This document shows, in pieces, positions 1 to 11,004 of a stretch of 64,000 nt of DNA. Position 1 is the first letter of the stretch, and each line of letters begins with the position of its first letter. The translations under genes and the position numbers were made by a program. The DNA lies in the NCBI GenBank assembly GCA_964030785.1, contig OZ034969.1, positions 73,178,762 through 73,242,761 of the forward strand. Reading direction: 5' to 3'. Under the pieces are notes generated by a model. That model saw only the letters and a program-made list of their open reading frames with translations, was not told the origin of the DNA and did not search any database. The stretch comes from Siderastrea siderea. Its lineage: Eukaryota; Cnidaria; Anthozoa; Scleractinia; Rhizangiidae.

Positions 1-3000
1 AGCAACTGTGATGCGAGCAATGCTCCCTTACATCAGGAAAACACGAAAATAGTTTCAAACTACAACAGGACACAAATGTAAACTGGTAACATTTCGCATA
101 TAGCTTTAATTAAAATGTACAGCATTCAAATAGCTCATTAACTATGTTCAATTCACAAGATAAACAAGTTATGAAGTACATGCCACTCGATGATTGCTAA
201 TTGCGCTTTACAAAACAACCTTGATCTAGAACTATTAATCTGAGAATAAATCAATAAAAGCAAGTCATATTGCCTATATCACAGCCTGTGTTTTGCAAAC
301 TTATTTAGCGAACACTTAGTGCCTTGCAAAACAATGAAATCAACGAAGGGCATCTTGTTCTGTTTACATTTGCACCCGTTACCTCAATTTTCTGTCACTT
401 CGATTAAATATATAGATCCGTGCGTTTCAGAGATCATCTTAGAAGCGTCAAACAGTCGGTTTTTAGAAAATTCTTCGTTCAACAACCTTCGTTTACAACA
501 AGCTTTCCCTGCATTTAGTTCTGTCGTGTTATATTATTCTGGCAGTAGCCGCTGACCAGTTACTAATGTCAACAACAACACCGGGTACTGCTCCATTTTG
601 CACTCGCGTTTTGGCTCTTTGCTATCTAAAATTTGAATTCATGATCCTTCACAAATTAATAGTGAAATTATTTGAAAAAAAGGGTTGGAGCTCATGGGGA
701 GAAGAAACAAATTTTTGTCCTTAATTTAATCTGCAAGCACACAACCCAATGAAGACCATGGTTTGGCTAAGTAAAATAACTCGTACAGCTGGAAACGTCT
801 TCATAGATTTGAAAATAACCTTCCTGTTTTCGACTTCTGGGGCTTTGAAAGGTTCCTTCAGTTTTGAGGAAGTAATCAGCTGCAGTTAAGAGACAACCTT
901 AACCCTATCTAGACCGGGCCTTCTTTGGTCTACTGAAGCCGTTGTGGGGCAGGCCTCCAGCAAACTCCGATAGCAATAAAGCAATGAAAATGAAACTTAG
1001 AGGGTCAAAAGTATGTCCAAGAATTTTGTCCAAGAATGTCTCCTTTGAGATCGGCAAGGGATACTGATGACGTCACACGACGTCAGATTTATGTCATAAT
1101 TTCCAATTGGATCCACCGTATTGGATTTCGTGATTTCCCTAAGACTTCGGAAAGCCACCCAATTGACCAAAAAGTGAACAAAAATAATAAAAAGAACTCT
1201 AAAATTATCTAATAGCATGACACCTTCAGTAAGAAAGTCATTTTTGTTTTCAGTTAAAACAGTAATGTACCAAACAATTTCAGATGAACACCCCTGTCAA
1301 AGTTTGATTGCCTTAGCAACGTGAATCTTACTGTACATTGACCTACCACACTAATTTGTTCCCAACTAATTTTTCAATAAAATTTTGGCAGTGCTTGTTC
1401 ACACATTAAAAAAATAATAGAAAAGTTTCAAGTCCCCAAAGGCAGAGTCTGTGCACTCCCCCCCCCCCTCCCCCATTATAGGGTTTCAAGGAAATCAAAA
1501 ATTCCTTCGGCAATGGCAGTAGTAAATGACTGGAGACAGTATTCAAGAGGAAACGAGTTTCTGTTGTAGATAACGGGCGTCTACTGTACAGGTAGATTAA
1601 GAGTAGTCTAGTGGAGATAGAACTTATAGTAGAGTAATTTTTGTGCGAGCTCGAGTATCTCACCCGCTATTCAATCCCTAACAAAAATCTGAGGATACTC
1701 GTAACTTCCACTGATTAAGCCTGGTTCTCATACTACCCAGCTGGCTAGTCTGTGATCAACTCCGGAAGGGCATGTACTTAAACCCGGAACGCCGGAACAC
1801 TTAAACCTGGAACGCCGGAATACTAAAACCCGGAACGCTAGAATACTTCAACTCTAAATGACGATTTAATATACAAAAGATCGCTGAAAAGACGAACAAT
1901 TAAGGTTAAGCCACGCTACATTGTTAACGTTACCTTCTGCCTCCCGCCAAAACCTGCGCGCAGGCTAGTTAAGATTCAGTGTCTCACCTCTTTTTCTCTG
2001 GCCTTTGGCTGGGACTAAAGGAAGGGAATAACAGTTTATCACTTTGTAAAATGTTACTTTAAACGCTTTAAGTCAAAGAGAAAATTTCAGGTACCTACGC
2101 TTACCTTGCTGGAGAGTCCTCCATGTCGATGCCAGCGCGAAACAGCCCAGCAATCAAATAAATTATAATAATAATGGCTGGCGGGAAAGGAGGGGATAGT
2201 GAGGAGAATGGTTTTGGCGGGAGTCAGAAGGTAACATTAATAATGCGGTAGCGCGGCTTAACCCTAATTGTTTGTCTTTTCAGCGACCTTCTGTATGTTA
2301 AATCGTCATTTAGAGTTGAGGTATTCCGGCATTTCGGGTTTAAGTATTCCAGTGTTCAGGGTTTAAGAATTCCGGCGTTCCGGGTTTAAGTATTCCCGCG
2401 TTCGGGGTTTTAGTATTCCGGCATTCCGGCGTTCCGGCGTTCCGGCGTTCCGGTGTTTAAGTACATGCCCTCCGGAAGTGACATTCACTATGTTTGGCGG
2501 TATTAATTGATAATCTAGAGAAAGTGCAGCAAAACCAAGTCGGGGCGAAATTTCAAAAGCAAGACGTTTTTTGGGGTATCGTAGGTTCACATTTGGTAAG
2601 CAGTACCCTACGATCAGGTGGTTCTGGGGGCTACATACTGCAAACTGGATCATAACCATTAAGTCGTCATGGACCAAGCTCCCACGACTGTTTTACCAAA
2701 CAGAAAGTATTCAACGGAGGATATTTCTAAAAAGTTGTAATATTTTTGCTATACTGACGTTTCGCCAGGGTCGGATTCCAGAATTTAACTGCTTAGATGA
2801 AACTAGAAGTTTATTTTCAAACACGTTAAGATGCCCCCCCAAAGTCCGAGTTATCACGTTATTTCACCTTGCTAAAAATACAAAAAAAATAGCAACCACG
2901 TCACACACTGTGGTTATGTGCTTGCAGCTCTAAATTAAGGGCAAAATTTTGAATTTTTAATTTTCCCTCATGAGCTCCAGCCCTTATATTCAAATGAATT

Positions 3001-3627
3001 CACCCTTCATTGGTGAGCGATCATACATTCAAATAGAAACGCGAGTGCAACAGGTCTTTTTGTTGACATTAGCTACTGGTCAGCGGCTACTGTCGGAAAA
3101 TTTAACACGAGAGAAGTAATACATGGAAAGCTTGGTCTAAATGAAGGCCTTTGAACAAAGAATTTTCCCAAAACCAACTGTTTTGACGCTTCTAAGATGA
3201 TCTCTGAAACGCACGGATCTATATTTGATCGAACATGACAGAATAATTGAGGTAATGGGTGCAAATGTAAACAGAACAAGATGCCCTTCGTTGATTTCAT
3301 TGTTTTGCAAGGCACTTCGCTAAATAAGTTTGCAGAACACAGGCTGTGATATAGGCAATATGACTTGCTTTTATTGATTTATTCTCAGATTAATAGTTCT
3401 AGATCAAGGTTGTTTTGTAAAGCGCAATTAGCAATCATCGAGTGGCATGTACTTCATAACTTGTTTATCTTGTGAATTGAACATAGTTAATGAGCTATTT
3501 GAATGCTGTACATTTTAATTAAAGCTATATGCGAAATGTTACCAGTTTACATTTGTGTCCTGCTGTAGTTTGAAACTATTTTCGTGTTTTCCTGATGTAA
3601 GGGAGCATTGCTCGCATCACAGTTGCT
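1..3627. repeat. Large nested foldback (inverted-repeat) element
   Basis: The first ~750 bases reappear, inverted and diverged by small indels, at about 2905-3627; the outermost bases of the window (AGCAACTGTGATGCG) are the complement of 3613-3627. Inside lies a second inverted pair, about 1760-1952 against 2211-2487. The inner arms are built from a short GC-rich unit (around AACCCGGAACGCCGGAATAC) repeated several times, so they also form a minisatellite. No transposase is visible; short open frames in the arms begin at non-ATG codons and mirror each other. The element may extend left of the window, so its true end and any target duplication cannot be seen. It is best read as a foldback or MITE-like DNA element, perhaps two nested ones. 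Confidence 0.75.
1760..2487. repeat. Inner inverted repeat with CCGGAA minisatellite
   Basis: Arms 1760-1952 and 2211-2487 are inverted copies. The part around 1855-1950 and 2211-2310 is unique sequence shared by both arms. The outer part is a variable number of ~21-bp units ending in CGCCGGAATA. The right arm has more units than the left, including an uninterrupted run of 7-8-bp GGCGTTCC steps near 2415-2455, consistent with slippage after the arms formed. Confidence 0.7.
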
Positions 3628-4290
3628 CTTAAATTCCACGCATAGGTTGTGGTTCGTAATTTGCATAATTAAGAAATACTGGTGTTTCAAAGCGGCGCCA
3701 CGTTCTTTAAACCGTCTGGCCGCACGATTTTATTTTATTATAATTAAGACCAAGTCTTTAACTTTCCATGACTGCAAGGAATTTGCTAGACGAGGTCTCA
3801 CTTTTTGTTAACATGTATTTTTGTTTACCCATTTTTCCTACTTTTTTAAAAGCTGTTAAACTGGGTTGTTAAAAGGAACTGTTTTAACTACTCAAAACAA
3901 CTACATGGAAATGCCAGTAACAATGTAGGATAAGGAAGAGTTGTACTTATCAACCAACAGTAGAATTTTGTCCTGCATCAAATTTTAAGTGTTGTGAGGA
4001 GTTACCAAAGTTAATAAAATTGGCATTTTTGTACCAATAAAATGTGCATTTTTGTCCACCAGGGGACCCCCCTTGTAAACTGTTGAAGAAAGCATTTAGA
4101 GCCCAAACGAAAAGTGTTTTTAAAGTACCCAGACAAAGTGCAATTCACATACGAGATTTGAAGGAAATCTATTTTGTGACCAATTTGGGTTATGAGGATC
4201 TTAGGGAGACAGCCACTTAATAGTCATGGCCATGCAAGCCGAAACAGAAAAAGAAAAATTGCTAACACTCTACAGTATCTGGAACGGAGT
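3628..4290. other. Non-coding stretch, no gene seen
   Basis: AT-rich sequence with poly-T tracts. I see no conserved protein, RNA gene or clear repeat structure. Confidence 0.5.
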
Positions 4291-5388
4291 AGTGGTGAGA
4301 GCGCTCGCCTCACGTACAGTTGTTATCAGGGCGGGAAAAGGTTGGGCGATGAAACGAGCAGTCCGCTCTTCAAACGATGTGTGATGCGGAGAAGGACTGG
4401 CACGAGCGCTCTTTCCGCGCTTCCGGTGCGTTTGGTGGCCGGCAAAATTTACCTTTCAACAAACCGGAAATCTCATTTTCTTTCTTTATTTTTCATCCAG
4501 CCGTGCACTATGATTAAAACGTTTTTTCACAGTCCTAGCTCACAGCTTACAATGCTTATGTCTGCGTGGACATTAGTCAATCTTTTTCACAGTAAGTTCC
4601 CGAAAAATGCGCTCAATTTGAGAGTGTCGAATGCTTGCTCTTGCCGAAAAACATGGCATGGTTGTCTTTCCTCGTCTCTTTAAAAAAAGCTCCAAATTAC
4701 TCCACCCTAAATCTTACATATATTAAAGGCCGATAAATTTTACATGACATAATAAAAAATTAGCTGGAGATATTTGGAGATAGTGGCGTTTTGCAACTTT
4801 AAACTTTGCCTCCTTGCAACGCGCCATGGCGATGATTCGTCGCAACGCCGCCAACTGTATGTAAACAAATTAAAAGTGAAATTAAATTTGCAGATTTCTC
4901 CTCCCTTTATCTCACAAAAACAAAGCAAAGAAAACCGTCTAAAGAGCAATTCTATTTGTAGTACCTAAAGAAACAGACAAGCATAGGAGAGGTTTTGGGG
5001 AAAAAGAAGAAGAAGTGCAGTGTTAATGTTGATTTGATTTAATTAATTAACTAGGGACGTGTCCTGATTAACCTTGCACGAGCTGCACGAATTATAAATA
5101 CGCGTCATGCCACGCGTCATCCAAACGCCATTTTCCATCTTTTTACTTTGCTCTGCTCGTTTTTAGACAGTTTTTTAGCATCGATTAAGGCGGAAAAGAC
5201 AAAGAAAAGATAACCCAAAGTTAACGTTTTTAGGAAACTATTAATAGATTATTAGGATTTTGAATTTGGATCTTTGAATTTTGAATTTTGGTCTAGCACC
5301 CAATTTGATCCCAGTCCACTGCATCACACCTTTTTGCTCGGACACGCTCGTTTCATCGCCCAACCTTTTCCCGCCCTGGTTGTTATGG
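4291..5388. mobile_element. Inverted-repeat element with SINE-like end
   Basis: About 4321-4403 and 5300-5386 are inverted copies that share GGCGGGAAAAGGTTGGGCG and the following GTGTGATGC. Just before the left arm, 4291-4312 (GTGGTGAGAGCGCTCGCCTC) resembles the A-box end of a tRNA-derived SINE. A 163-codon open frame at 4192-4683 crosses both repeats and matches nothing I know, so I do not call it a gene. Confidence 0.5.
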
Positions 5389-5513
5389 TTCGTGAGTCCG
5401 ATCTTCGCCCTCGCCATTTGTAGGTTGAACCCCTCCGGTTTTCCTCCCTTCACAAAAAATACGGAAATAAGAGCCAGTCTGTGGATTTCCACTGTTATTC
5501 TCCTTATTTTCAT

Positions 5514-5572
5514 TTCATTCAATCATTCATTTATTCATTCATTCATTCATTCATTCATCCATTCATTCAGTT
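5514..5572. repeat. (ATTC)n microsatellite
   Basis: Tetranucleotide repeat ATTC, about 12 units with a few substitutions. Confidence 0.95.
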
Positions 5573-5861
5573 TACAGTGACCTTTTTATTACTTGCACAG
5601 TATGAGTGCTTGACCATATTGACAAATTAGATATTTATTAAAATTAAAATAGGGAGAAATGAAATGAAGAACAGCCATCACTCTAAGGTGGCTTTATTTA
5701 TAGTAACGTGACTATCACAAGGAAGTCAGAACATTTCAGTCAGGAATTTCAAGATAACAAATCCATGCTCGAGACTGTTCTGTTGAAGATCGAGACTGTT
5801 CTGTTGAACAGCTGGTCACGAGTTAGTAAAGTAATCAATCAAAGGAGCCCTAAGAGTGGGG

Positions 5862-6130
5862 CGGGACAGGGGGGCGGGAGACCGGGAGAAAAGGGGGCGG
5901 GAGACCGGGAGAAAAGGGGGCGGGAGGTGTACGGGAGGCGGGAGAAGAGGGGGCGGGAAGCGGGATTCCCAAGGTAGCGGGAAGCGGGAGAAAAAGGGAA
6001 AAATTACGCAACATTGCGCAATATTTCGCAATCGAATAAATGCAAAGGGGTGGGAGCCAAAAAATACAGGGCGGGAACCGGGATTAAAGGGTACGGGAAG
6101 CGGGAGGTTTAAACGCCCCTGTCCCCCCCA
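5862..6130. repeat. G-rich GGGCGGGAG minisatellite
   Basis: Irregular tandem units of the form GGGGGCGGGAGACCGGGAGAAAA run from 5862 to about 5995 and again near 6066-6105, followed by a C-rich run. The many closely spaced GGG tracts on the plus strand could fold into G-quadruplexes. Open frames on both strands here are products of base composition. Confidence 0.8.
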
Positions 6131-7090
6131 CCTAAGAGCCCGTACTAAATAAATTACTTTGCTTTCAGACAATCAAACTTTAATATGTGATATGATTTTT
6201 AAGTTTGTGAATAAAAACATGTCGTGGGACTATTCAATTCTTTGACTAAGCCTACTTTATTTGAGTTTCCGGTAATGTTCGTTTCAAACGCCTGAAAATT
6301 CAATCAAATCTCTACTCCAGCACAGCTTTGTACGTGGCTGAGCAAATTTGATCTATGTCTGTGTATGAAATGCGATTTGGTTTTCTTCCCATTTGACCAA
6401 AACTGGAAAAGGAGGACTGGAAATAAAAAACACAATCAAGTGACACAAGATAAAACATACACTTTTAATATAACGGAGTCTGCGGGATAGTGATACTCCA
6501 AAGAAAAGGCTGTGAAAAACTATGAGCGCAAATGTACACTACTTTCCATGTTCTGCCCCAACTACAAAAGTCAGAAAATCAGTGAGACTTAGTTGCAAGA
6601 AAGAACCCAACAAATCTAAAGCCCAGTCAAACACCTTCATTTGTTTTAAATGTTACTGCATGTTATCAAATGCGAGAAGAGCTGCATAGCAACTGATTAG
6701 CGTTTATTACTGTGTTTGATGTTCCAGATTGTTCGACATTGTCTATTATTTTAATCTCTGTGCACAGTCGGCATCTGTAGAGGTCGTGGGAAGGGCAAAT
6801 TGCATGGCCAAAAATAGAACATTCACTGAGCGTGCGCACCACATATATCCTCAGTTGACGTAAGCGAGGTTGCTAGGTCAACATGACGTAACTGCCTGGC
6901 GACGAACTACAGAAAGCACAGAAAGCCTAGTTCCCAAGAGTGGACCGACTGAACAAAGCTGGTGACAAAAACTGCAAGCAGTCTCCCAACCATGGTGCTT
7001 GATGGCAGCGAAGCGCCAAGCGTTGCCTAACTTGGAGAGACTGGAAAACGTCAGTGTTCCTCGTAGCCACACAGCGGGGTTAAAAATGAT
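6131..7090. other. Non-coding stretch, no gene seen
   Basis: I find no gene, RNA or clear repeat in this block. Confidence 0.4.
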
Positions 7091-7093
7091 TTA

Positions 7094-7132
7094 ATTCGAC
7101 GTTTCGGCTAGTTTTACTAGCCTTCAGGAAAA
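7094..7132 (-). ncRNA. Hammerhead-like ribozyme remnant
   Basis: On the minus strand CUGAAG is followed by a perfect stem GGCUAG/CUAGCC with loop UAAAA, then GAA, a four-base ACGU that can act as a tiny stem III, C at the cleavage position, and a short return strand for stem I. The core is CUGAAGG, so the conserved GA before stem II is damaged. It probably marks the terminus of a decayed Penelope-like element. Confidence 0.4.
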
Positions 7133-8390
7133 CTAAGAAAATAAACCTCAGAAGAATCCCGAAAAGGAACAGTTTGTAATGATTAATTTGCATTTGAAAA
7201 GGTTTTGCAATACTTCGCTCTGTGATTGGTTCAGAATAAACTCGCGCTGCCTTCTCTCTTTGAGTTCTGACTGGTTCATTTTCTTGTTTGCACTTGTTCT
7301 CTTTGGTCGGTTTTGGTCTCACGGCACTCGTTTGAAAGACTCTCTAAAACAAATTGAAACCTAATGGCGATTTCCGTTTTTTTTTTCTTTTTTTTTTTTC
7401 GTGTTGCGGAAACCTGGCCTATCGAGCGCATCCTTAACTATTTAATGTAGTCTCACATAAAATTAAAAATACAAAATGTATGGAGTCGCCATGTTGACGT
7501 CAGGGGAAAAAGAGATATTCAAGTATGTACGTCACTCGATTGATTAAACACCGCTGTTTGCAGCGATCTTTCATTGGCCATTCCAAAAATTTTTAAAAAA
7601 TCCAAATGTTTAGTTACGGTGAAATACAGTACAAAGGAGGTGAAGGGCTTCTTTATTCGAAATACATTTCCTTTTCACTTACTGAAATACAAACCGAGTA
7701 GAAATCATAATCTAAAGTTGCTTTAAAACTAAGGTACAGAATGTTGTTCATTTTTGTTTAATTTGTTTATTTAGCAGATAATTTACATGTGCATGTTATA
7801 TTTTCTGATAGCAGTTGCCCGCGGCTCCCATTTCAAACTTCTTATTCTTGCCTTTTTTGATTATTCACAACCACTTTTTTGATGGCCCCCCAGATTCTAG
7901 AAAAGACATATTTTCCCCTGATTCTGCATCTTTTTCAAAACGTTTTACCGTGATAAGCAGATTGTTTGATCATAGTTCAACATAAAGAGAAGTGTTAAAA
8001 ATATAATTCTGCATTCAGCAATCTGACCCCTTTTTAACTGTTTATCTCTAAAATGACTTACATGTAATTTAAAATTTTGAAAATTTCCGCTTGAGAAACG
8101 ACTAAACGCAAACACTGAGTACTAGCAGCGAAGTGCTCTTTTCCTACAAACAGGTTATAAACACCTTTTTAACGTTTAAAACAGCATCAGAGTGAAATAC
8201 TGCTTTTTATTATATAGACAAGAGTGTTTTAGTGGAAAATAGACCACTCGTAAAGTTCATACGAAACTCGGATCCGGGACTCGAGTGCCGTATTTTCCGT
8301 ATCCTCAATAGTGAGGATATCGATTACGTCATTCCCCACTCTTACACTGTTGTTTGTGCAAAAATACTCTTGTCTATATGATAAAAAGAA
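7133..8390. other. Non-coding stretch with homopolymer tracts
   Basis: Contains poly-T around 7378-7400 and AT-rich sequence. 8212-8231 (TATATAGACAAGAGTG) is repeated inverted at about 8364-8380, suggesting an outer layer to the hairpin that follows. No gene is supported. Confidence 0.4.
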
Positions 8391-8529
8391 AATTACACGG
8401 TGGCTTGAAGAAACGAATTTTATTTTCGAGTGGTAAGAAACAATATTTTACTCACTCGCTGCGCTCGTTCGTAAAATATTGTTTTTACCACTCGAAAATA
8501 AAATTCATATGTTCGCGCTGCCGTGTAAT
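8391..8529. mobile_element. Hairpin MITE
   Basis: Arms 8391-8450 and about 8467-8529 are near-perfect inverted copies, from ATTACACGG to CCGTGTAAT, around a short GC-rich loop. It has no coding capacity. No target duplication is clear. Confidence 0.75.
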
Positions 8530-8900
8530 ATCCTCTATGTAAACACTGATACCATAGGAAAGTCAGGGAAAGTGTTAATCAGTAGTTTGCATATGAACCG
8601 CACTCACAGCTCAGAATCTTAGTTGCCTGACTCAATGTTTAACCCTAAGAGGGAAAGGCCTTTTTAGCACATAATGTCAGAATAGAAAGACAGCCGTGTT
8701 GGAGAACAATGGATCAAATAATTAGGGAAGGTTTACATGTTTACGGACCTTTACGCCAATAAAATCATTACAACGCATTAGAGCCAAACTGTTTGATATC
8801 AGATTAGTGTGGATGGGTATTATATGCAGCTATTTCAATTAATGACGTCGCCTCAAGCTTACACGGCAAGGCCGAAAGTCAAAGTTTTGCGGAAAAATAA

Positions 8901-8984
8901 TAGACTGCGAGTAGTCTCTAATTTTGGCGATCGCTTGTGGGGCGGGCGAAATACACGCCAAAATTAGAGACTACTCGCAGTCTA
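8901..8984. mobile_element. Foldback MITE with 9-bp target duplication
   Basis: Perfect 29-base arms (8901-8929 and 8956-8984) start TAGACTGCGAG and end CTCGCAGTCTA around a 26-base loop. It is flanked by the exact direct repeat GAAAAATAA (8892-8900 and 8985-8993). A 9-bp duplication with long arms is the habit of Mutator-like (MULE) elements; there is no transposase, so it is non-autonomous. Confidence 0.85.
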
Positions 8985-8993
8985 GAAAAATAA

Positions 8994-11004
8994 TGAAATC
9001 AGTGATATCGGATGATTGCCTTTGTGTTCTATTTTCTATGCGAACGAGGCGTTAACTGCTGATTTTGAAATGAAAATGTATTCGTAAGCCGCCCACAACA
9101 CATTTTGTTGCGTAGGCTTGAAGCCTCGATCCGACAACAATAATTGAAGTAGTCATCGATTGTCATCTGTCATTTGCAGCAGCACAGTCCGCGTAATTTA
9201 TCAACAGGAAGTTTACAACGAGGATAAAGAAGGAAAATCAAAATGGTCACACGCAAAATCAGGAAAATGAGCAAAACATTTAGTTTAAACTTTTTCTTAC
9301 AAAATGATTACTCAACGTTTTCCTGCTGCTACATTAAGCTTAGCACGACTAAATTATGATGAATGTGACAGTATAATTGACTACGTTTGATCACTGATTC
9401 GTCATTCTAAATGATTCAACATCCTCAAATCAGACTTTTGAGCAGATTTCAGCTGCTCATCAGTTTTATATCTTCCTGTGTAGGCAATAAACCTGCACTG
9501 AAAATCCCCATTAGCGTACAGCTCTGAAAAAAGATAAATTAAACTAAAAAGCTTTCTAAAAGGCTCTCTAGCCGTCATTCTAATTTTTCCGCTAAAAACG
9601 TTGGCGATTGTAACCAGCGGGAATGTGAATGGTTTTAGTTGAATTTTTAATGTATAACTTAGCCATACAACATACAACTGAAACCAAACCAAACAAGAGA
9701 CGGAAAGGACACGAATGGTGCGGTAGTAGCAAGGGAAACTAGACTACTCTATTTCAAAGGCTTCTCTCTTCTAAAATAGAATGTCTATTAAAAACAAAAC
9801 AGGGAAAATTATAAAGGAACAAAAATACTAAAACTGATAAGAGTATGCAACCGGTAAATCTAGGAAGGCAAGTATATTTTAAAAAAAGCTTTGAAAGAAT
9901 TGAAGTTAGATGACAGTAGACGAAGGATAGTTCATTAAAAACTAGATAGTTAAACTAGTTGGTAAGGGAGGCTTTGGGCCTACCCTGAAGTCATGAGTTC
10001 GTGACGGGCTTATCATGTTAAAAAGAACTCGGAGATGTCAGACGATTTCAGGCACAGAATGTTAATTCTAAGTAGCGATGAGAGGGGAGGACAATACCGA
10101 TTTGGGGGAAAATTGTAAAACAAAACCCCGAAAACAAAACCGACCGTAATCCATCACTTGCTTAAGCTAAATCGGAAGGGATTTTTAAAATTTACAAGGC
10201 GTAAAATGGTCCTTTTTTCCGCTACTGTTTCCTGATCCCAAGGTTTCCTAAAATTAGAAAGTAGATGGGTAAATGAGTAAGGCACGAAAAATTTGCGAAA
10301 AAAAGTTTACAATGGGCGAACGTTTTTAACCTTTTTATTCCCTTATGAGTACCGCTTCGGATAAAGATCAAGATACAAGTACCTATGCATGAAACTACAA
10401 ACACGGATTTACTGACGGCCAGAATGGTCAAAGTAAACATGCACAAACGTTTAAGTTAGAACCATCTTTTGCATATGCTGAACATATTTCATTTGAACGA
10501 CCATGCACTGTTTTCAGTTGCCAAAAGGACTAAAAACAAACGTTTCAGTGACGTCGATTGGACGTTTAGAATTTTGGGTAGTAACATAAACTCAGAAAAC
10601 GAAATCACTGTTCGAAAATGAAAACATCAAACAATGCTTCCAGCTCATTGTGGTTCAAAAATTAAACTATTTTATTTATTTTACTACATGTTATTTTATT
10701 TTACTTTATTTTGTTTTATTAATGCCGTAGTTGTTTTCTTTCTTCGTTCTTTTCATCTCTTGGTATCCCAAAATCCATGCACAGACAGAAGAACAGAATA
10801 GCTGCAAAAGAGATCGTTTTTTGTTGGCGGATCGTCTCAGGCTGTTCCTATTCTGTGAGCGTGGTATGCAATACTCTTTTCTCACCTATAATTTAATCAC
10901 ATCTACTTTCTCGCAGATAGGATACTGACATAACGTCGGGTACGTGAAGCCCTATCTTTTTGTCAGCCGCTCTTTTACACGTCCGCGTACTAGCGTCAGT
11001 TAAT
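8994..11004. other. Non-coding stretch downstream of GPCR
   Basis: AT-rich intergenic DNA. A 96-codon open frame on the minus strand (9402-9692) is not recognised and begins near no convincing splice or start context. Downstream exons of the minus-strand GPCR could lie here, because its long exon ends at a good splice donor, but I cannot identify one. Confidence 0.35.

Noticed and set aside
2735..2775. Hammerhead 3' half on the minus strand (GGCGAAACGUC)
   Set aside because: The upstream half reads CUGGAAUCC, so the catalytic core is not recognisable.
4192..4683. 163-codon open frame
   Set aside because: It crosses a SINE-like end and an inverted repeat that is mirrored at 5300-5386, and matches no protein family.
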